The notes beneath the pieces were generated by a model. It worked only from the letters and a program-made list of their open reading frames with translations, had not been told where the DNA came from and searched no databases. From Paracoccaceae bacterium (GTDB lineage Bacteria > Pseudomonadota > Alphaproteobacteria > Rhodobacterales > Rhodobacteraceae), in contig JALEGX010000032.1 of NCBI GenBank assembly GCA_022763485.1, positions 1 through 64,000 of the forward strand: 64,000 nucleotides of DNA. The letters are read 5' to 3'. This document shows, in pieces, positions 18,501 to 26,770 of this stretch. The position numbers and the translations under genes were made by a program. How positions within the stretch are numbered: the first letter of the stretch is position 1; every line of letters begins with the position of its first letter.

Positions 18501-19093
18501 TACTTCGTCTCCTCTTCGGACCCTTCTTCGGTCTCGATTTCGTCGAATTGGTCTTCGTTCAGAAGGCCAGCTTCCTTGCGCTGGCGCAGCATTTCAGTGA
18601 TCAGATCGTCGGTCAGAACCAGCTTTGCATCGCTCAGCCAGTCAAAGTGCAAACCGATGGTCACGGTCTCACCGTGGTTTTCGATGTTGATCAGCACGTC
18701 TTCGCCTTCAACACCGGCCAGTTCCCCTTTGAAGCGGCGTCGACCGTCGATCATCTCGGCGGTTTCCAGCTTCGCCTCATAGCCCTCGAACATCTCGAAG
18801 TCCTTCAGCCGGGTCAGTGGCCGGTCGATACCGGGGCTGGACACTTCCAGCGTGTAGGCATCCAGGATCGGATCTTCTACATCCATCACGGCGCTCACCG
18901 CGTTGGAGATATCGGCGCAATCGTCGACTTCGATCCCACCATCGGGCTTGTCGGCCATGATCTGCAGGATCGTGCTCTTGCCGGACATCAGGCGGATCCG
19001 GACCAGTTCATAGCCCATGTCCTCGATCACCGGCGAGATGATCTCGGCCAGACGTCGATCGATGGCAGCCTTGGCAATCAGGGTGTTGGTCAT
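18500..19093 (-). CDS. rimP: Ribosome maturation factor RimP
   Basis: A 197-residue RimP, needed for late assembly of the 30S subunit. It has an N-terminal alpha/beta domain ([18 protein letters not shown]) with the family signature [13 protein letters not shown], then an SH3-like C-terminal barrel, and an acidic tail (EEGSEEETK). The ATG at 19093 is supported by GGAAG four bases upstream. A longer in-frame extension would run through the leader hairpin and is rejected. It is the first gene of its operon. Confidence 0.96.
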   Translation of the reverse strand: MTNTLIAKAAIDRRLAEIISPVIEDMGYELVRIRLMSGKSTILQIMADKPDGGIEVDDCADISNAVSAVMDVEDPILDAYTLEVSSPGIDRPLTRLKDFEMFEGYEAKLETAEMIDGRRRFKGELAGVEGEDVLINIENHGETVTIGLHFDWLSDAKLVLTDDLITEMLRQRKEAGLLNEDQFDEIETEEGSEEETK

Positions 19094-19107
19094 GTGACTT
19101 CCAAACA

Positions 19108-19133
19108 CAAAAAAACGGGCGCGCGGCCCGTCG
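19108..19133 (-). terminator. Terminator-like hairpin in the rimP leader
   Basis: On the minus strand ACGGGC, a short GC-rich loop, and GCCCGT are followed by seven T in all. The structure ends about 15 bases before the rimP start region, well inside the predicted transcript. An intrinsic terminator between promoter and first gene suggests attenuation of the rimP-nusA-ylxR-infB operon. Confidence 0.65.
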
Positions 19134-19186
19134 AACTTTCCGGTGGTACCCCAGGTCAGTGCCCGACGCGCCGCTGTTGGACACGT

Positions 19187-19215
19187 CCTATACGCGGGTT
19201 GGGGTGAGTCTGCAA
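19187..19215 (-). promoter_or_regulatory. Predicted promoter of the rimP-nusA-ylxR-infB operon
   Basis: On the minus strand TTGCAG (19210-19215) and TATAGG (19187-19192) are separated by exactly 17 bases, which fits a sigma-70 promoter. The start would be near 19180, giving a leader of about 87 bases before rimP. Confidence 0.6.
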
Positions 19216-19298
19216 GACCCAAGGAAAGGCGAGCCATGAACCGGGCCACCCACGCGCTGCGGGAATGCGGTCAGCCAGCACGGTAAGATTGTCGCGAA

Positions 19299-19326
19299 GC
19301 CCCGGTTGGAAGGGCTTCGCCTGAGG
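19299..19326. terminator. Hairpin downstream of the CAP/RTX gene
   Basis: GCGAAGCCC and GGGCTTCGC (with a loop rich in GGTTGGAA) form a long perfect stem about 30 bases after the stop of the gene ending at 19356. No clear T-run follows on the minus strand. It probably ends or protects that transcript. Limits are approximate to a few bases. Confidence 0.55.
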
Positions 19327-19355
19327 TCAGTTCAGCATATTTCAGCCACGACAAA

Positions 19356-20480
19356 CTAGCAGAACAGGCCGTAGATATCGACGTCTGAGATATCAGAAAT
19401 TCCGGTCAGGGTCAGCGTGCTGCCATCCCCGAAGTCCACGACGGCATTGCCATCCTGAACCTGCACGTCATCCTGTAGGGCTGCGAAGGGATTTTCTCCT
19501 GCCTGCCAGAGTTGCGCGCCCAGAAGCAGGATGTCCTCGCCCGCTGCAAAGTCGGTGATCGTGTCGTCGCCTCCGGCAAAGACAAAGATGTCCGCCCCGT
19601 CCCCGCCGGTCAGAACATCATCACCTGCATCCCCGATGATGTGGTCGTTGCCGGCACCCCCATCCAGCGTGTCGGCACCACGGCCACCAATCAGATAGTC
19701 GCCACTGCCGCCGCCTGACAGCATATCGTTGCCTGATCCGCCATCGACGAAATCGAACCCGTCCCCGCCTGCGACCTTGTCATCCCCACCTTCGGCAAAG
19801 ACCATGGACCAGCGCCCCGTGGTGACGAAATTGTCATCCGCACCCGTTCCGAATGTGAAACCGGTCACGGACTGGCCGGGCTCCGCCTCCGGTTCAGGTG
19901 TTTCTTCCGCGATCGGATCCGGCTGGGCATCGGGTGCCGGGTCGGGCGTGGTTTCCGGTGTCGGATTCGGAGCGGTCACAGGTGTCGGGTCGGGCGCTGG
20001 CGTCGCCACCTCATCCGGCTCCACCGACCCGGTTGTATCCCCGTCGGTCCGGGCGAAGTTCTGCGTCACCATCACGCTGTCGTAGCCCTGAAAGCTGCCC
20101 CGCTCGATACCGATCCCGATTTCGGTGAAGTCCGGGTTGAGGATGTTTGCGCGGTGGCCCGGGCTGTCCATCAACGACTCATGTAGTTGCCGTACGTCGT
20201 CCTCAATACCCTGCGCGCCTCGCTCGGACTGCCAGGCTATGTTCTCGCCCGTGCTCCAGGACCCTTCCAGCGGATACCCGGACGCATCAATGCGATCGGT
20301 CGCGGATGACCCGCCCTGACCCGTGTGCGAAAAGTTCCCTGAATCCAGCATCCACTTGGAGTGATCCTCGCTGGAATCGTTCAGCAGGGTGTTCAGACGC
20401 AGCGGTTGCAAACCCGCATCTGCCCTCTCTTGGTTGATCAGATCCAGCATCTGCCGTTCGAAACTGCTTGCTCGTGCCAT
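19356..20480 (-). CDS. CAP-domain protein with RTX calcium-binding repeats
   Basis: A 374-residue protein. The N-terminal CAP/SCP domain (about 5-145) has the family motifs HSKWM, FSHTGQG, GENIAW, and SPGHRANILNPDFTEIGIG. A Pro/Glu/Asp linker (about 150-205) with repeated PDP and PTP steps follows. Then come RTX-type nonapeptides (about 225-305; GGDGFDFVDGGSGND, GGRGADTLDGGAGND and similar), which bind calcium in secreted proteins. There is no N-terminal signal peptide, which fits export by a type I system through a C-terminal signal, though no such transporter is in the window. The role of bacterial CAP domains is poorly known. Confidence 0.85.
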   Translation of the reverse strand: MARASSFERQMLDLINQERADAGLQPLRLNTLLNDSSEDHSKWMLDSGNFSHTGQGGSSATDRIDASGYPLEGSWSTGENIAWQSERGAQGIEDDVRQLHESLMDSPGHRANILNPDFTEIGIGIERGSFQGYDSVMVTQNFARTDGDTTGSVEPDEVATPAPDPTPVTAPNPTPETTPDPAPDAQPDPIAEETPEPEAEPGQSVTGFTFGTGADDNFVTTGRWSMVFAEGGDDKVAGGDGFDFVDGGSGNDMLSGGGSGDYLIGGRGADTLDGGAGNDHIIGDAGDDVLTGGDGADIFVFAGGDDTITDFAAGEDILLLGAQLWQAGENPFAALQDDVQVQDGNAVVDFGDGSTLTLTGISDISDVDIYGLFC

Positions 20481-20573
20481 GATATGTCCCTCGTTGTTTC
20501 ACGGTAACGAGCGATTGGTGGCGTCGAACCCCAAGCAACAGCAATCACGGGCAAAAATACGCGCATGTTTCAG

Positions 20574-20597
20574 CCGGGATCTGCCATTTGATCCCGG
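20574..20597. terminator. Hairpin between the CAP/RTX gene and the solute-binding gene
   Basis: CCGGGATC (20574-20581) and GATCCCGG (20590-20597) form a perfect 8-bp stem with an 8-base loop, 58 bases after the stop of the minus-strand gene ending at 20655. It lacks a T-run, so its strength as a terminator is doubtful. The rest of 20481-20654 shows no gene. Confidence 0.45.
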
Positions 20598-20654
20598 AAC
20601 TCTCGCAGAAACCTGCCTACTCCAAGGCAGCAGAGCGCAGTCTAAGGCGTTTAA

Positions 20655-21497
20655 TCAGGCCAGCCACCAGCGTTCGGCGATGCGACCGTCATCCAGCGGG
20701 GCACGGGTGCCGATCTGGCGGGGCATGCCGATGCCGCGGTGCGTGGCCAATGCCATATTCTGGGCCGAAGGATGATAGGTGAACTCACCGCGCTTCAGCA
20801 GGCCCTTGGGTTCCGGCAGCGCCGCCACATCCACATAGCCTTCGCGCAGCGCTTCAGCACGAACGGCCGCGTCGGGGATCACGATGATGTCAACGTGATC
20901 CGCCCATCCGGCCTGATCATCCTTGTAATGCGTATCCACCCGCGACAGGCGCATCTGTCGGCCTTCCTGAAGGCGGGTGATCTGGTAAAGTCCGGTGCCA
21001 TTGGTGGGCTCAAGCGTCGAAGCCATCTGCCCATCCTTGGCGATGATCAGCGACGAGTCTGCCAGCAGATAGGGCAGATCCCCGTTGGGCCTTGCCAGCT
21101 CCAGCTGAAGCGACAACTCACCGGTGGCCTTGACACCCAGACGATCCTTGGGGAAGCCATGCGCCTCCAGCGAGGCGATCACATCGGCAGCAGTCAGCGC
21201 CGCGCCATCGTGAAAGACCACGTCCGGACGCAGGTCAAAATGCCAGACACGGGCATCGGGGCTGCTGCGCCAGGATTTGGCCAGTTCACCCTTCAGAACA
21301 CCATCGGGTCCGATTTCGGTCAGCGTGTCATAGATCGCGCCCCGCGCGGCGGCATCCATCAGGCCACCGTCACGCGGCACGGCAAGCCGCAGCGTCCCAC
21401 CCCGGCGGGGCTGAGCGTCCAGCGACGTCCCGGTGGCCGCCAGCAAAGCAGCGGCAGCACCAGACGCAAATAGGGCGCGACGGTCGATCCGGCTCAT
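20655..21497 (-). CDS. Short family 5 ABC solute-binding protein
   Basis: A 280-residue protein with a twin-arginine-like N-terminus (SRIDRRALFASGAAAALLAA) and family 5 (oligopeptide/dipeptide-type) solute-binding features: GGTLRLAV, IYDTLTEIG, VWHFDLRPDVVFHDGAALTAADV, and GTGLYQI. Normal family members are about 500 residues, so the C-terminal half is missing or reduced. The frame is clean to the stop, so this looks like a stable short form, not a fresh disruption. Its ATG overlaps the pip stop (ATGA). No permease or ATPase gene is adjacent. Confidence 0.78.
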   Translation of the reverse strand: MSRIDRRALFASGAAAALLAATGTSLDAQPRRGGTLRLAVPRDGGLMDAAARGAIYDTLTEIGPDGVLKGELAKSWRSSPDARVWHFDLRPDVVFHDGAALTAADVIASLEAHGFPKDRLGVKATGELSLQLELARPNGDLPYLLADSSLIIAKDGQMASTLEPTNGTGLYQITRLQEGRQMRLSRVDTHYKDDQAGWADHVDIIVIPDAAVRAEALREGYVDVAALPEPKGLLKRGEFTYHPSAQNMALATHRGIGMPRQIGTRAPLDDGRIAERWWLA

Positions 21498-22471
21498 TTC
21501 GACATCTCCGCAATCCGGTCCATGGCGCGGACAAGTTCCGCACTGATCCCGGGTTCGGACATAGCATGCCCTGCATTGCGCACCATGCGCAACTCGGCAT
21601 TTGGCCACAACTCGCTCAGCTTCCAAGCCGAAGTAGGCGGACAGATCATGTCATAGCGCCCCTGCACGATCACCCCGGGCAGATGTGAGATACGGCCCAT
21701 GTTCGCCAGGATCTGACCATCGACATCCAGAAAACCCTTGTTCAGGAAATAGTGGTTTTCCAGTCGTGCAAAGGCCCGCGCGTATTCGCCCGGGCTTTCC
21801 CCGACCGATCCATTGGAATGCACGGATGCCAAAGCGTTTTCCCAATTCGACCAGGCCCGTCCATAACGGACCTCGGTTGCGCGATCTCCGCTGAACAGCC
21901 GCTTATGGTAGGCCCCAATCAGGTCACTGCGCTCCGTTTCAGGGATCAGGGATACGAACTTGGACCACAGCTCGGGCCAGAATTTCCCGGCACCGCCGCC
22001 ATAGAACCAGTCCAGCTCGGCCTGGGTCATCAGGAACACGCCGCGCAGGATCAGATGCAGCACCCGGTCCGGATGGCTCTGCGCATACAGCAGGGACAGG
22101 GTCGCCCCCCAGCTGCCGCCAAAGACCATCCACGATTCGATCTCCAACAGGTCCCGGATCTTCTCCATATCTGCGATCAGGTGCCACGTCGTGTTGTCCT
22201 CGCATGAGGCATGTGGACGGGACCTGCCACACCCGCGCTGATCAAACAGAATCACCCGGTACACGTGCGGATCGAAATAGCGGCGCATCGCGGGGCTGCA
22301 TCCCCCGCCCGGACCACCGTGACACACCACAACAGGTATGCCTTGCGGATTCCCACTCTGCTCTACATAGATGCGATGACCCTGACCAACATCCACCATC
22401 CGCTGATCGAAGGGCTCAATCGGCGAATAAAGATACTGCACTGCGCGTTTTTGGTCGGGATACTTGTCCAT
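21494..22471 (-). CDS. pip: Proline iminopeptidase (prolyl aminopeptidase)
   Basis: A 325-residue alpha/beta hydrolase of the S33 family that removes N-terminal proline from peptides in the cytoplasm. The oxyanion-hole HGGPGGG, the DQRGCGRS strand, and the nucleophile elbow GGSWGATLSL are all present, and the catalytic His lies in RNAGHAMSEPG. The gene is divergent from ubiG (49-base gap) and translationally coupled to the short solute-binding protein downstream. The pairing could serve use of proline-containing peptides, but that is inference. Confidence 0.95.
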   Translation of the reverse strand: MDKYPDQKRAVQYLYSPIEPFDQRMVDVGQGHRIYVEQSGNPQGIPVVVCHGGPGGGCSPAMRRYFDPHVYRVILFDQRGCGRSRPHASCEDNTTWHLIADMEKIRDLLEIESWMVFGGSWGATLSLLYAQSHPDRVLHLILRGVFLMTQAELDWFYGGGAGKFWPELWSKFVSLIPETERSDLIGAYHKRLFSGDRATEVRYGRAWSNWENALASVHSNGSVGESPGEYARAFARLENHYFLNKGFLDVDGQILANMGRISHLPGVIVQGRYDMICPPTSAWKLSELWPNAELRMVRNAGHAMSEPGISAELVRAMDRIAEMSK

Positions 22472-22520
22472 CTGAGCCCTATATGGTCACTGACTGGTAA
22501 AAGAGCATACGGAGACAGGA

Positions 22521-23267
22521 ATGCAAGCGCCTCAATCCACCGTGGATCCGTCCGAAATCGCCAAATTCGAAGCCATGGCTGCCGAATGGTGGGATCCCAA
22601 TGGTAAATTCAAGCCGCTCCATATGCTTAATCCGTGTCGGCTGGACTATATCACAACGCAAATCGCCGCCGAATTCGACCGCGACCTGACGTCGCCCCAG
22701 CCGTTTGCCGGACTGCGCCTTCTGGACATCGGCTGTGGTGGTGGATTGCTCAGCGAGCCGATGGCAAGATTGGGTGCAACGGTGGTGGGCGCCGATGCCG
22801 CCGAGGGCAACCTGCCCGTTGCCCGCATCCACGCCGAACAATCCGGGCTGGACATCGACTATCGCCACACCACCGCTGAAGCACTGGCTGATGCCGGGGA
22901 ACAGTTCGATGTCGTTCTGAACATGGAGGTGATCGAACATGTCGCCGATCCGCTCAGCTATCTGGTGGCGACGCGCCAGTTGCTGAAACCGGGCGGGCTC
23001 GAAATCTGCTCGACCATCAACCGCAATCCCAAAAGCTTTGCCGTCGCCATCGTTGGTGCGGAATTCGTGATGCGCTGGCTGCCGCGCGGCACCCATGAAT
23101 GGTCAAAATTCATCACCCCGGATGAGCTGTTCGACCTGCTGGGCCAGGCGGGACTGACCCCGGTGGACCGCAAGGGATTCGTCTTCAACCCGATCAGCTG
23201 GCAATGGTCTATCTCGGAACGGGATCTCAGCGTGAACTACGTAACGGCAAGCACCAAACCAGCCTGA
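22521..23267 (+). CDS. ubiG: Ubiquinone O-methyltransferase UbiG
   Basis: A 248-residue class I SAM-dependent methyltransferase that performs both O-methylations of ubiquinone biosynthesis. Motif I is [14 protein letters not shown] (about 68-81). The N-terminal [15 protein letters not shown] and the later NMEVIEHV and GTHEWSKFI are UbiG signatures. The start at 22521 is supported by GGAGACAGGA directly upstream. It is divergent from pip. Confidence 0.97.
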   Translation: MQAPQSTVDPSEIAKFEAMAAEWWDPNGKFKPLHMLNPCRLDYITTQIAAEFDRDLTSPQPFAGLRLLDIGCGGGLLSEPMARLGATVVGADAAEGNLPVARIHAEQSGLDIDYRHTTAEALADAGEQFDVVLNMEVIEHVADPLSYLVATRQLLKPGGLEICSTINRNPKSFAVAIVGAEFVMRWLPRGTHEWSKFITPDELFDLLGQAGLTPVDRKGFVFNPISWQWSISERDLSVNYVTASTKPA

Positions 23268-23469
23268 GAAACCTATCCTTTGGTATAGCGCTTTTTCCTT
23301 ATGCGCCTTTGAAACCGGGGTTTTTTCCGGGCAAGGTTTAAGGAGCAAAAGAGATACATTTTCTCCGATGCGACTGGGTCTTAGACCCGTGAACCGAGTG
23401 AGTAATGGCCGGCAAAGTTGCGCTGGCTCTAGTTCCTGAAGTCTCCAACACTCACGGACCTGCGGAACT

Positions 23470-23497
23470 GCGGGGCGTAGCAGATGCAACGCCCCGC
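23470..23497 (-). terminator. Hairpin after the MarR gene
   Basis: GCGGGGCGT (23470-23478) and ACGCCCCGC (23489-23497) form a perfect 9-bp stem 15 bases after the MarR stop. There is no T-run on the minus strand. The rest of 23268-23511 holds a C/G-rich weak inverted repeat just after ubiG (about 23310-23338) and a small GGGTCTTAGACCC stem near 23377; I see no gene there. Confidence 0.55.
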
Positions 23498-23511
23498 GAC
23501 CCCGTTTCAGG

Positions 23512-23949
23512 TCATTCCTGTTCCAGCTTGCTGCGCAGCTCTCGTAAAATCGGAAGTGTTGACCGCACCCGGTCACTGCCCAAGTCTGACACAACTTCGG
23601 AAATAATCGGCGCAATTCCTGCAATCGCCGCGTCACGTGCGGATTTGCCCGCAGGGCTGATCGCAACCATCTTGCGCCGCGCATCATCCCAGTCCGGACG
23701 GATATGGATGTAGCCCGCCACCTCCAGCTTACCCAAAGTGTTGGTCATCGCCCCGCGTGTCACGTGGAACGTCTTGGCCAATTGCGCAGGTGTCCGCTCC
23801 AGACCCACGCGCGCCAGATGGTTCAGCACGGAAAAATGCGACAGCTCCATACCCTTCGGCAACGCCTTGGACAGGCGCGAACGGGCAAGCTGGTCCGCCA
23901 TGAGGATCTCACTGAACAGCGAGATCGCAAGGGAGTTGTTGTCTTCCAT
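23512..23949 (-). CDS. MarR-family transcriptional regulator
   Basis: A 145-residue winged-helix regulator. The recognition part (LAKTFHVTRGAMTNTLGKLEVAGYI, read as helix and wing) lies at about 58-85, and the wing carries RPDWDDARRKMVAISPAG, the conserved DxRxxxxxLT-like segment. MarR proteins bind palindromes as dimers and often respond to small molecules. Its ATG overlaps the stop of the nitrilase-family gene by one base (TGATG), so it is translated from the same message. Its targets are unknown. Confidence 0.9.
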   Translation of the reverse strand: MEDNNSLAISLFSEILMADQLARSRLSKALPKGMELSHFSVLNHLARVGLERTPAQLAKTFHVTRGAMTNTLGKLEVAGYIHIRPDWDDARRKMVAISPAGKSARDAAIAGIAPIISEVVSDLGSDRVRSTLPILRELRSKLEQE

Positions 23950-24779
23950 CAGGGTCCGTCAAAGGGTCGATCATGGGTAAGCGACGGCACGCGTCTACGC
24001 GCTTCTGCCACTTTTTCCATATCAAGATCAACGAATGTAACGCCAACTGCGTCACCGGCATCCGCCAGAACCTCACCCCATGGGGCAACGACCAGCGAAT
24101 GACCATAGGTTTTCCGGCGCTGACCGACAGACGCCTCATGCGTTCCGGTCTGCGCCGCAGCCAGGACATAGCACCCTGTTTCAATCGCGCGGGAGCGTAG
24201 CAGGGAATGCCAATGCGCGGCCCCTGTGACATAGGAAAACGCCGCCGGAGCGGTCAGAATCTGTGCCCCGGCCTGGGCCAGCGCGCGGTGCAGATGCGGG
24301 AACCGCACGTCATAGCAAATGGTCATCCCGATGCGCGCAAAGGGCGTATCGGCAACCACGGCGCGGGTTCCGGGACGATACCCATCGGATTCCCGGTATG
24401 TCTCTTCCGCCGACACGTTGACGTCGAACATGTGGATCTTGTCATAGCGGGCAATGATCTCACCCGTGTCCGACACCAGAAATTGCCGATTCGCAAAGCG
24501 CCCGTCGGCGTCATGGGTCTTGATCCCAAGCGATCCGATGGACAGCCAGATGCCATGCTGTGCAGCCAGATCCCGCAGGGCCGCAAGCGTCGGGTCATCT
24601 TCTTCGAAGTTCAGAACCGCGTTCTGATGTTTACGCGAACCGCTGACACAGTTGCTGACCTCTGGCGTCAGGACGAACCCGGCACCGCCAGATGCCGCTT
24701 CGCCAATCATGCGGCGCAGCTCTGACAGGTTTTCTGCCGGATCGTCGGACGACGTCATCTGAACAAGGGCGGTTCGCAT
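23949..24779 (-). CDS. Carbon-nitrogen hydrolase (nitrilase superfamily, Nit-like)
   Basis: A 276-residue member of the nitrilase superfamily. The catalytic triad is visible: Glu in VLTPEVSN (about 41), Lys in RYDKIHMFDV (about 112), and Cys in TICYDVRFP (about 147). The sequence is closest in feel to the Nit1/Nit2 group, some of which hydrolyse deaminated glutathione. Lying directly after glutaredoxin (grxC) fits such a glutathione-linked repair role, but the substrate is not proven. It is in the comF-grxC-nit-marR order on the minus strand. Confidence 0.9.
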   Translation of the reverse strand: MRTALVQMTSSDDPAENLSELRRMIGEAASGGAGFVLTPEVSNCVSGSRKHQNAVLNFEEDDPTLAALRDLAAQHGIWLSIGSLGIKTHDADGRFANRQFLVSDTGEIIARYDKIHMFDVNVSAEETYRESDGYRPGTRAVVADTPFARIGMTICYDVRFPHLHRALAQAGAQILTAPAAFSYVTGAAHWHSLLRSRAIETGCYVLAAAQTGTHEASVGQRRKTYGHSLVVAPWGEVLADAGDAVGVTFVDLDMEKVAEARRRVPSLTHDRPFDGP

Positions 24780-24795
24780 ATCCTATTCCTCTGGG

Positions 24796-25053
24796 TCAGA
24801 CCGCAAGCAGCGAATCGAGCTTGCCCTCGCGTTCCAGATCATACAGGTCATCACAGCCCCCGACGTGGGTCTGTCCGACAAAGATCTGGGGCACAGTGCG
24901 GCGGCCGCCAGCACGCTGGATCATCTCAGGCTTGCGCTTCGGGTTCGCGAAGACATCAATCTCCGAAAACTCGATACCTTTCTGCTTCAGCAGACGTTTG
25001 GCAGCGTGACAAAAACCGCAAAGCGGCGAGGTATAGATTTCGACCGGTTTCAT
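24796..25053 (-). CDS. grxC: Glutaredoxin 3
   Basis: An 85-residue glutaredoxin. The active site is CGFC (Cys12, Cys15) in YTSPLCGFC, where most homologues have CPYC. The cis-Pro segment TVPQIFV and the glutathione-binding GGCDDL are intact. It reduces protein disulphides and glutathione mixed disulphides in the cytoplasm. The ATG at 25053 is chosen because GGAG lies six bases upstream and the protein then starts with the first beta strand (MKPVEIYTSP). A start at 25071 would add six residues. Confidence 0.93.
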   Translation of the reverse strand: MKPVEIYTSPLCGFCHAAKRLLKQKGIEFSEIDVFANPKRKPEMIQRAGGRRTVPQIFVGQTHVGGCDDLYDLEREGKLDSLLAV

Positions 25054-25145
25054 TCGGTGCTCCACATTCATGGTTGGCGATGTTTCTGGGGGATTTAGGA
25101 AGTTATTGCAACTCTCACCAGAGCCTCGCGATAACGTGACCGTCT

Positions 25146-25865
25146 TCACGTCTTCCGGCAGAGCACCAGAACACAGACCTCGCGCGCGCCTCCTGAAATG
25201 CAGGCATCGGCACATGCGGTCAGGGTTGCGCCCGAGGTCATCACGTCATCAATCAACACGATTTCCCGCCCGTGCATCCTTTCGATGTGCTTCGGGTTGA
25301 CCGATATCGCGCCCTGCATCGCGGCAAACCGGGCCTCTATCCCGTCATGGTCCAAGGATTTTGTCCGCCGACGCCGCACAAGCAGGTCCGGCACGTGCAG
25401 CAACCCGGCTTCATCTGCAATGACCTGTGCCAGCAGCGCTGATTGGTTGTATTTGCGCCGCATGAAGCGGGTCCAATGCAGGGGCACCGGCACGATCACC
25501 CGCCCCTCCTTCAGAACTTCGCGCCCGGCAAGCACCATCCATTTGCCGGCAGGGCGGGCGATATCCGTGCGGTCACCGTGCTTCAGAGACAGGACCAGTT
25601 TTCTGGCCTGCCCTTCATAAAGCAACGCCGCACGCCCCATTGCCCAGGGGCGCGCGCGGGCCATGCAGGCATCACACTCAATCCGGAACCCGTCCGTCCC
25701 CCCGATCACGGGCGTCCCGCAGGCCTCACAAACCGTTCCCGCCACAAAAGGGGTATCACGCCAACAAGGACCGCACAGGCCAAAGTCGCTGTCGACTAAA
25801 TCGCCGCACGCCAGGCAACGCGGCGGATAAAGCTGCCGGATGGCAGTTTGAAAACCGGCCTTCAT
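25146..25865 (-). CDS. ComF-family phosphoribosyltransferase-like protein
   Basis: A 239-residue ComF protein. It has N-terminal paired CxxC motifs (Cys17/20, 31/34, 46/49, 64/67) that can hold zinc, then a phosphoribosyltransferase fold with the binding loop VLIDDVMTSGAT. ComF is required for DNA uptake in naturally competent bacteria, although the gene is also kept in many that are not known to be competent. The start is uncertain: ATG at 25865 fits the family N-terminus, but a GTG at 25889 has a good AAGGGG site and would overlap the divergent methyltransferase start. Confidence 0.88.
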   Translation of the reverse strand: MKAGFQTAIRQLYPPRCLACGDLVDSDFGLCGPCWRDTPFVAGTVCEACGTPVIGGTDGFRIECDACMARARPWAMGRAALLYEGQARKLVLSLKHGDRTDIARPAGKWMVLAGREVLKEGRVIVPVPLHWTRFMRRKYNQSALLAQVIADEAGLLHVPDLLVRRRRTKSLDHDGIEARFAAMQGAISVNPKHIERMHGREIVLIDDVMTSGATLTACADACISGGAREVCVLVLCRKT

Positions 25866-25882
25866 GGCAGTATGCAGTCCCA

Positions 25883-26698
25883 ATGACACAAGCGCCCCTT
25901 TTCGACAGATCCGCGATCCAGGCCCACCGGGCCCGCGCCAGGGATGAAGCCCTGTTTCTGCACACCGCTGCCCTGGACGAGGTTCAGGATCGCCTGATGA
26001 TGGTAAACAGAAGCTTTACGGATCCGGCGATCGTCACGCCTTTTCCGCAGATCTGGCAGGCGGCGTTCCCAAATGCGCAAATCGTTTCCGATACGGATGT
26101 GCTGGATCTGGTGCCGGGGTCCTGTGACCTGGTGATCCACGCCATGTGCCTGCATTGGGCCAATGACCCGGTGGGACAGTTGATCCAATGTCGCCGCGCG
26201 CTGCGGGCTGACGGGCTGTTGCTGGTTGTTGCCCTGGGTGGTCAGACCCTGAACCAGCTGCGCAGCGTTCTGGCCGAAGCGGAAAGCCGGATCAGCGGTG
26301 GCCTGTCACCCCGCGTCGCACCGATGGCTGAAATCCGCGACCTGGGCGGCCTGCTGCAACGCGCCGGGTTGAACCTGCCGGTTGCGGACGTTGTGCCACT
26401 GACCGCCGAATACCGGGATCTCTGGCACCTGATGCGGGACCTTCGGGACATGGGCGAGACAAATGCCCTGGACGCGCGGCTCAAACGCCCGACCCCGCGC
26501 AAGCTGTTCGACACTGCAAACAGGCTCTACCAAGAGCATTTTGCCACGGAAACCGGCCGCCTGCCTGCCACATTCGAGCTGATTTGCCTGACCGGGTGGT
26601 CACCGGATGAAAGCCAGCCCAAGCCGTTGCGTCCGGGCAGCGCCAAGGCCCGGCTTGCGGATGCCCTGAAAGTTCCGGAAACTAAATTGCCGGAGTGA
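25883..26698 (+). CDS. SAM-dependent methyltransferase (BioC/NDUFAF5-like)
   Basis: A 271-residue class I methyltransferase. The N-terminus MTQAPLFDRSAIQAHRARA and the HAMCLHWANDPVGQLIQCRRALRADG block (split here only as motif text) resemble the alphaproteobacterial family related to BioC and to the human complex I assembly factor NDUFAF5. The classic glycine-rich motif I is degenerate: the expected DxGxG is not evident. It is divergent from comF, with only 17 bases or an overlap between starts, and precedes hemH. Substrate unknown. Confidence 0.75.
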   Translation: MTQAPLFDRSAIQAHRARARDEALFLHTAALDEVQDRLMMVNRSFTDPAIVTPFPQIWQAAFPNAQIVSDTDVLDLVPGSCDLVIHAMCLHWANDPVGQLIQCRRALRADGLLLVVALGGQTLNQLRSVLAEAESRISGGLSPRVAPMAEIRDLGGLLQRAGLNLPVADVVPLTAEYRDLWHLMRDLRDMGETNALDARLKRPTPRKLFDTANRLYQEHFATETGRLPATFELICLTGWSPDESQPKPLRPGSAKARLADALKVPETKLPE

Positions 26699-26770
26699 AC
26701 ATTTGTCAGATTGACCCGAGACGGGTTTCGCCTATCTCAGCGTTTCAGATTGCAAGCCACAGGACCCGAT

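Noticed and set aside
16779-18782. Long open frame antisense to nusA
   Set aside because: Shadow of NusA coding; no independent signals.
23751-23770. Sequence resembling parS (GTGTCACGTGGAAC)
   Set aside because: Only the centre matches and the palindrome is broken. It lies within the MarR gene, far from parAB.
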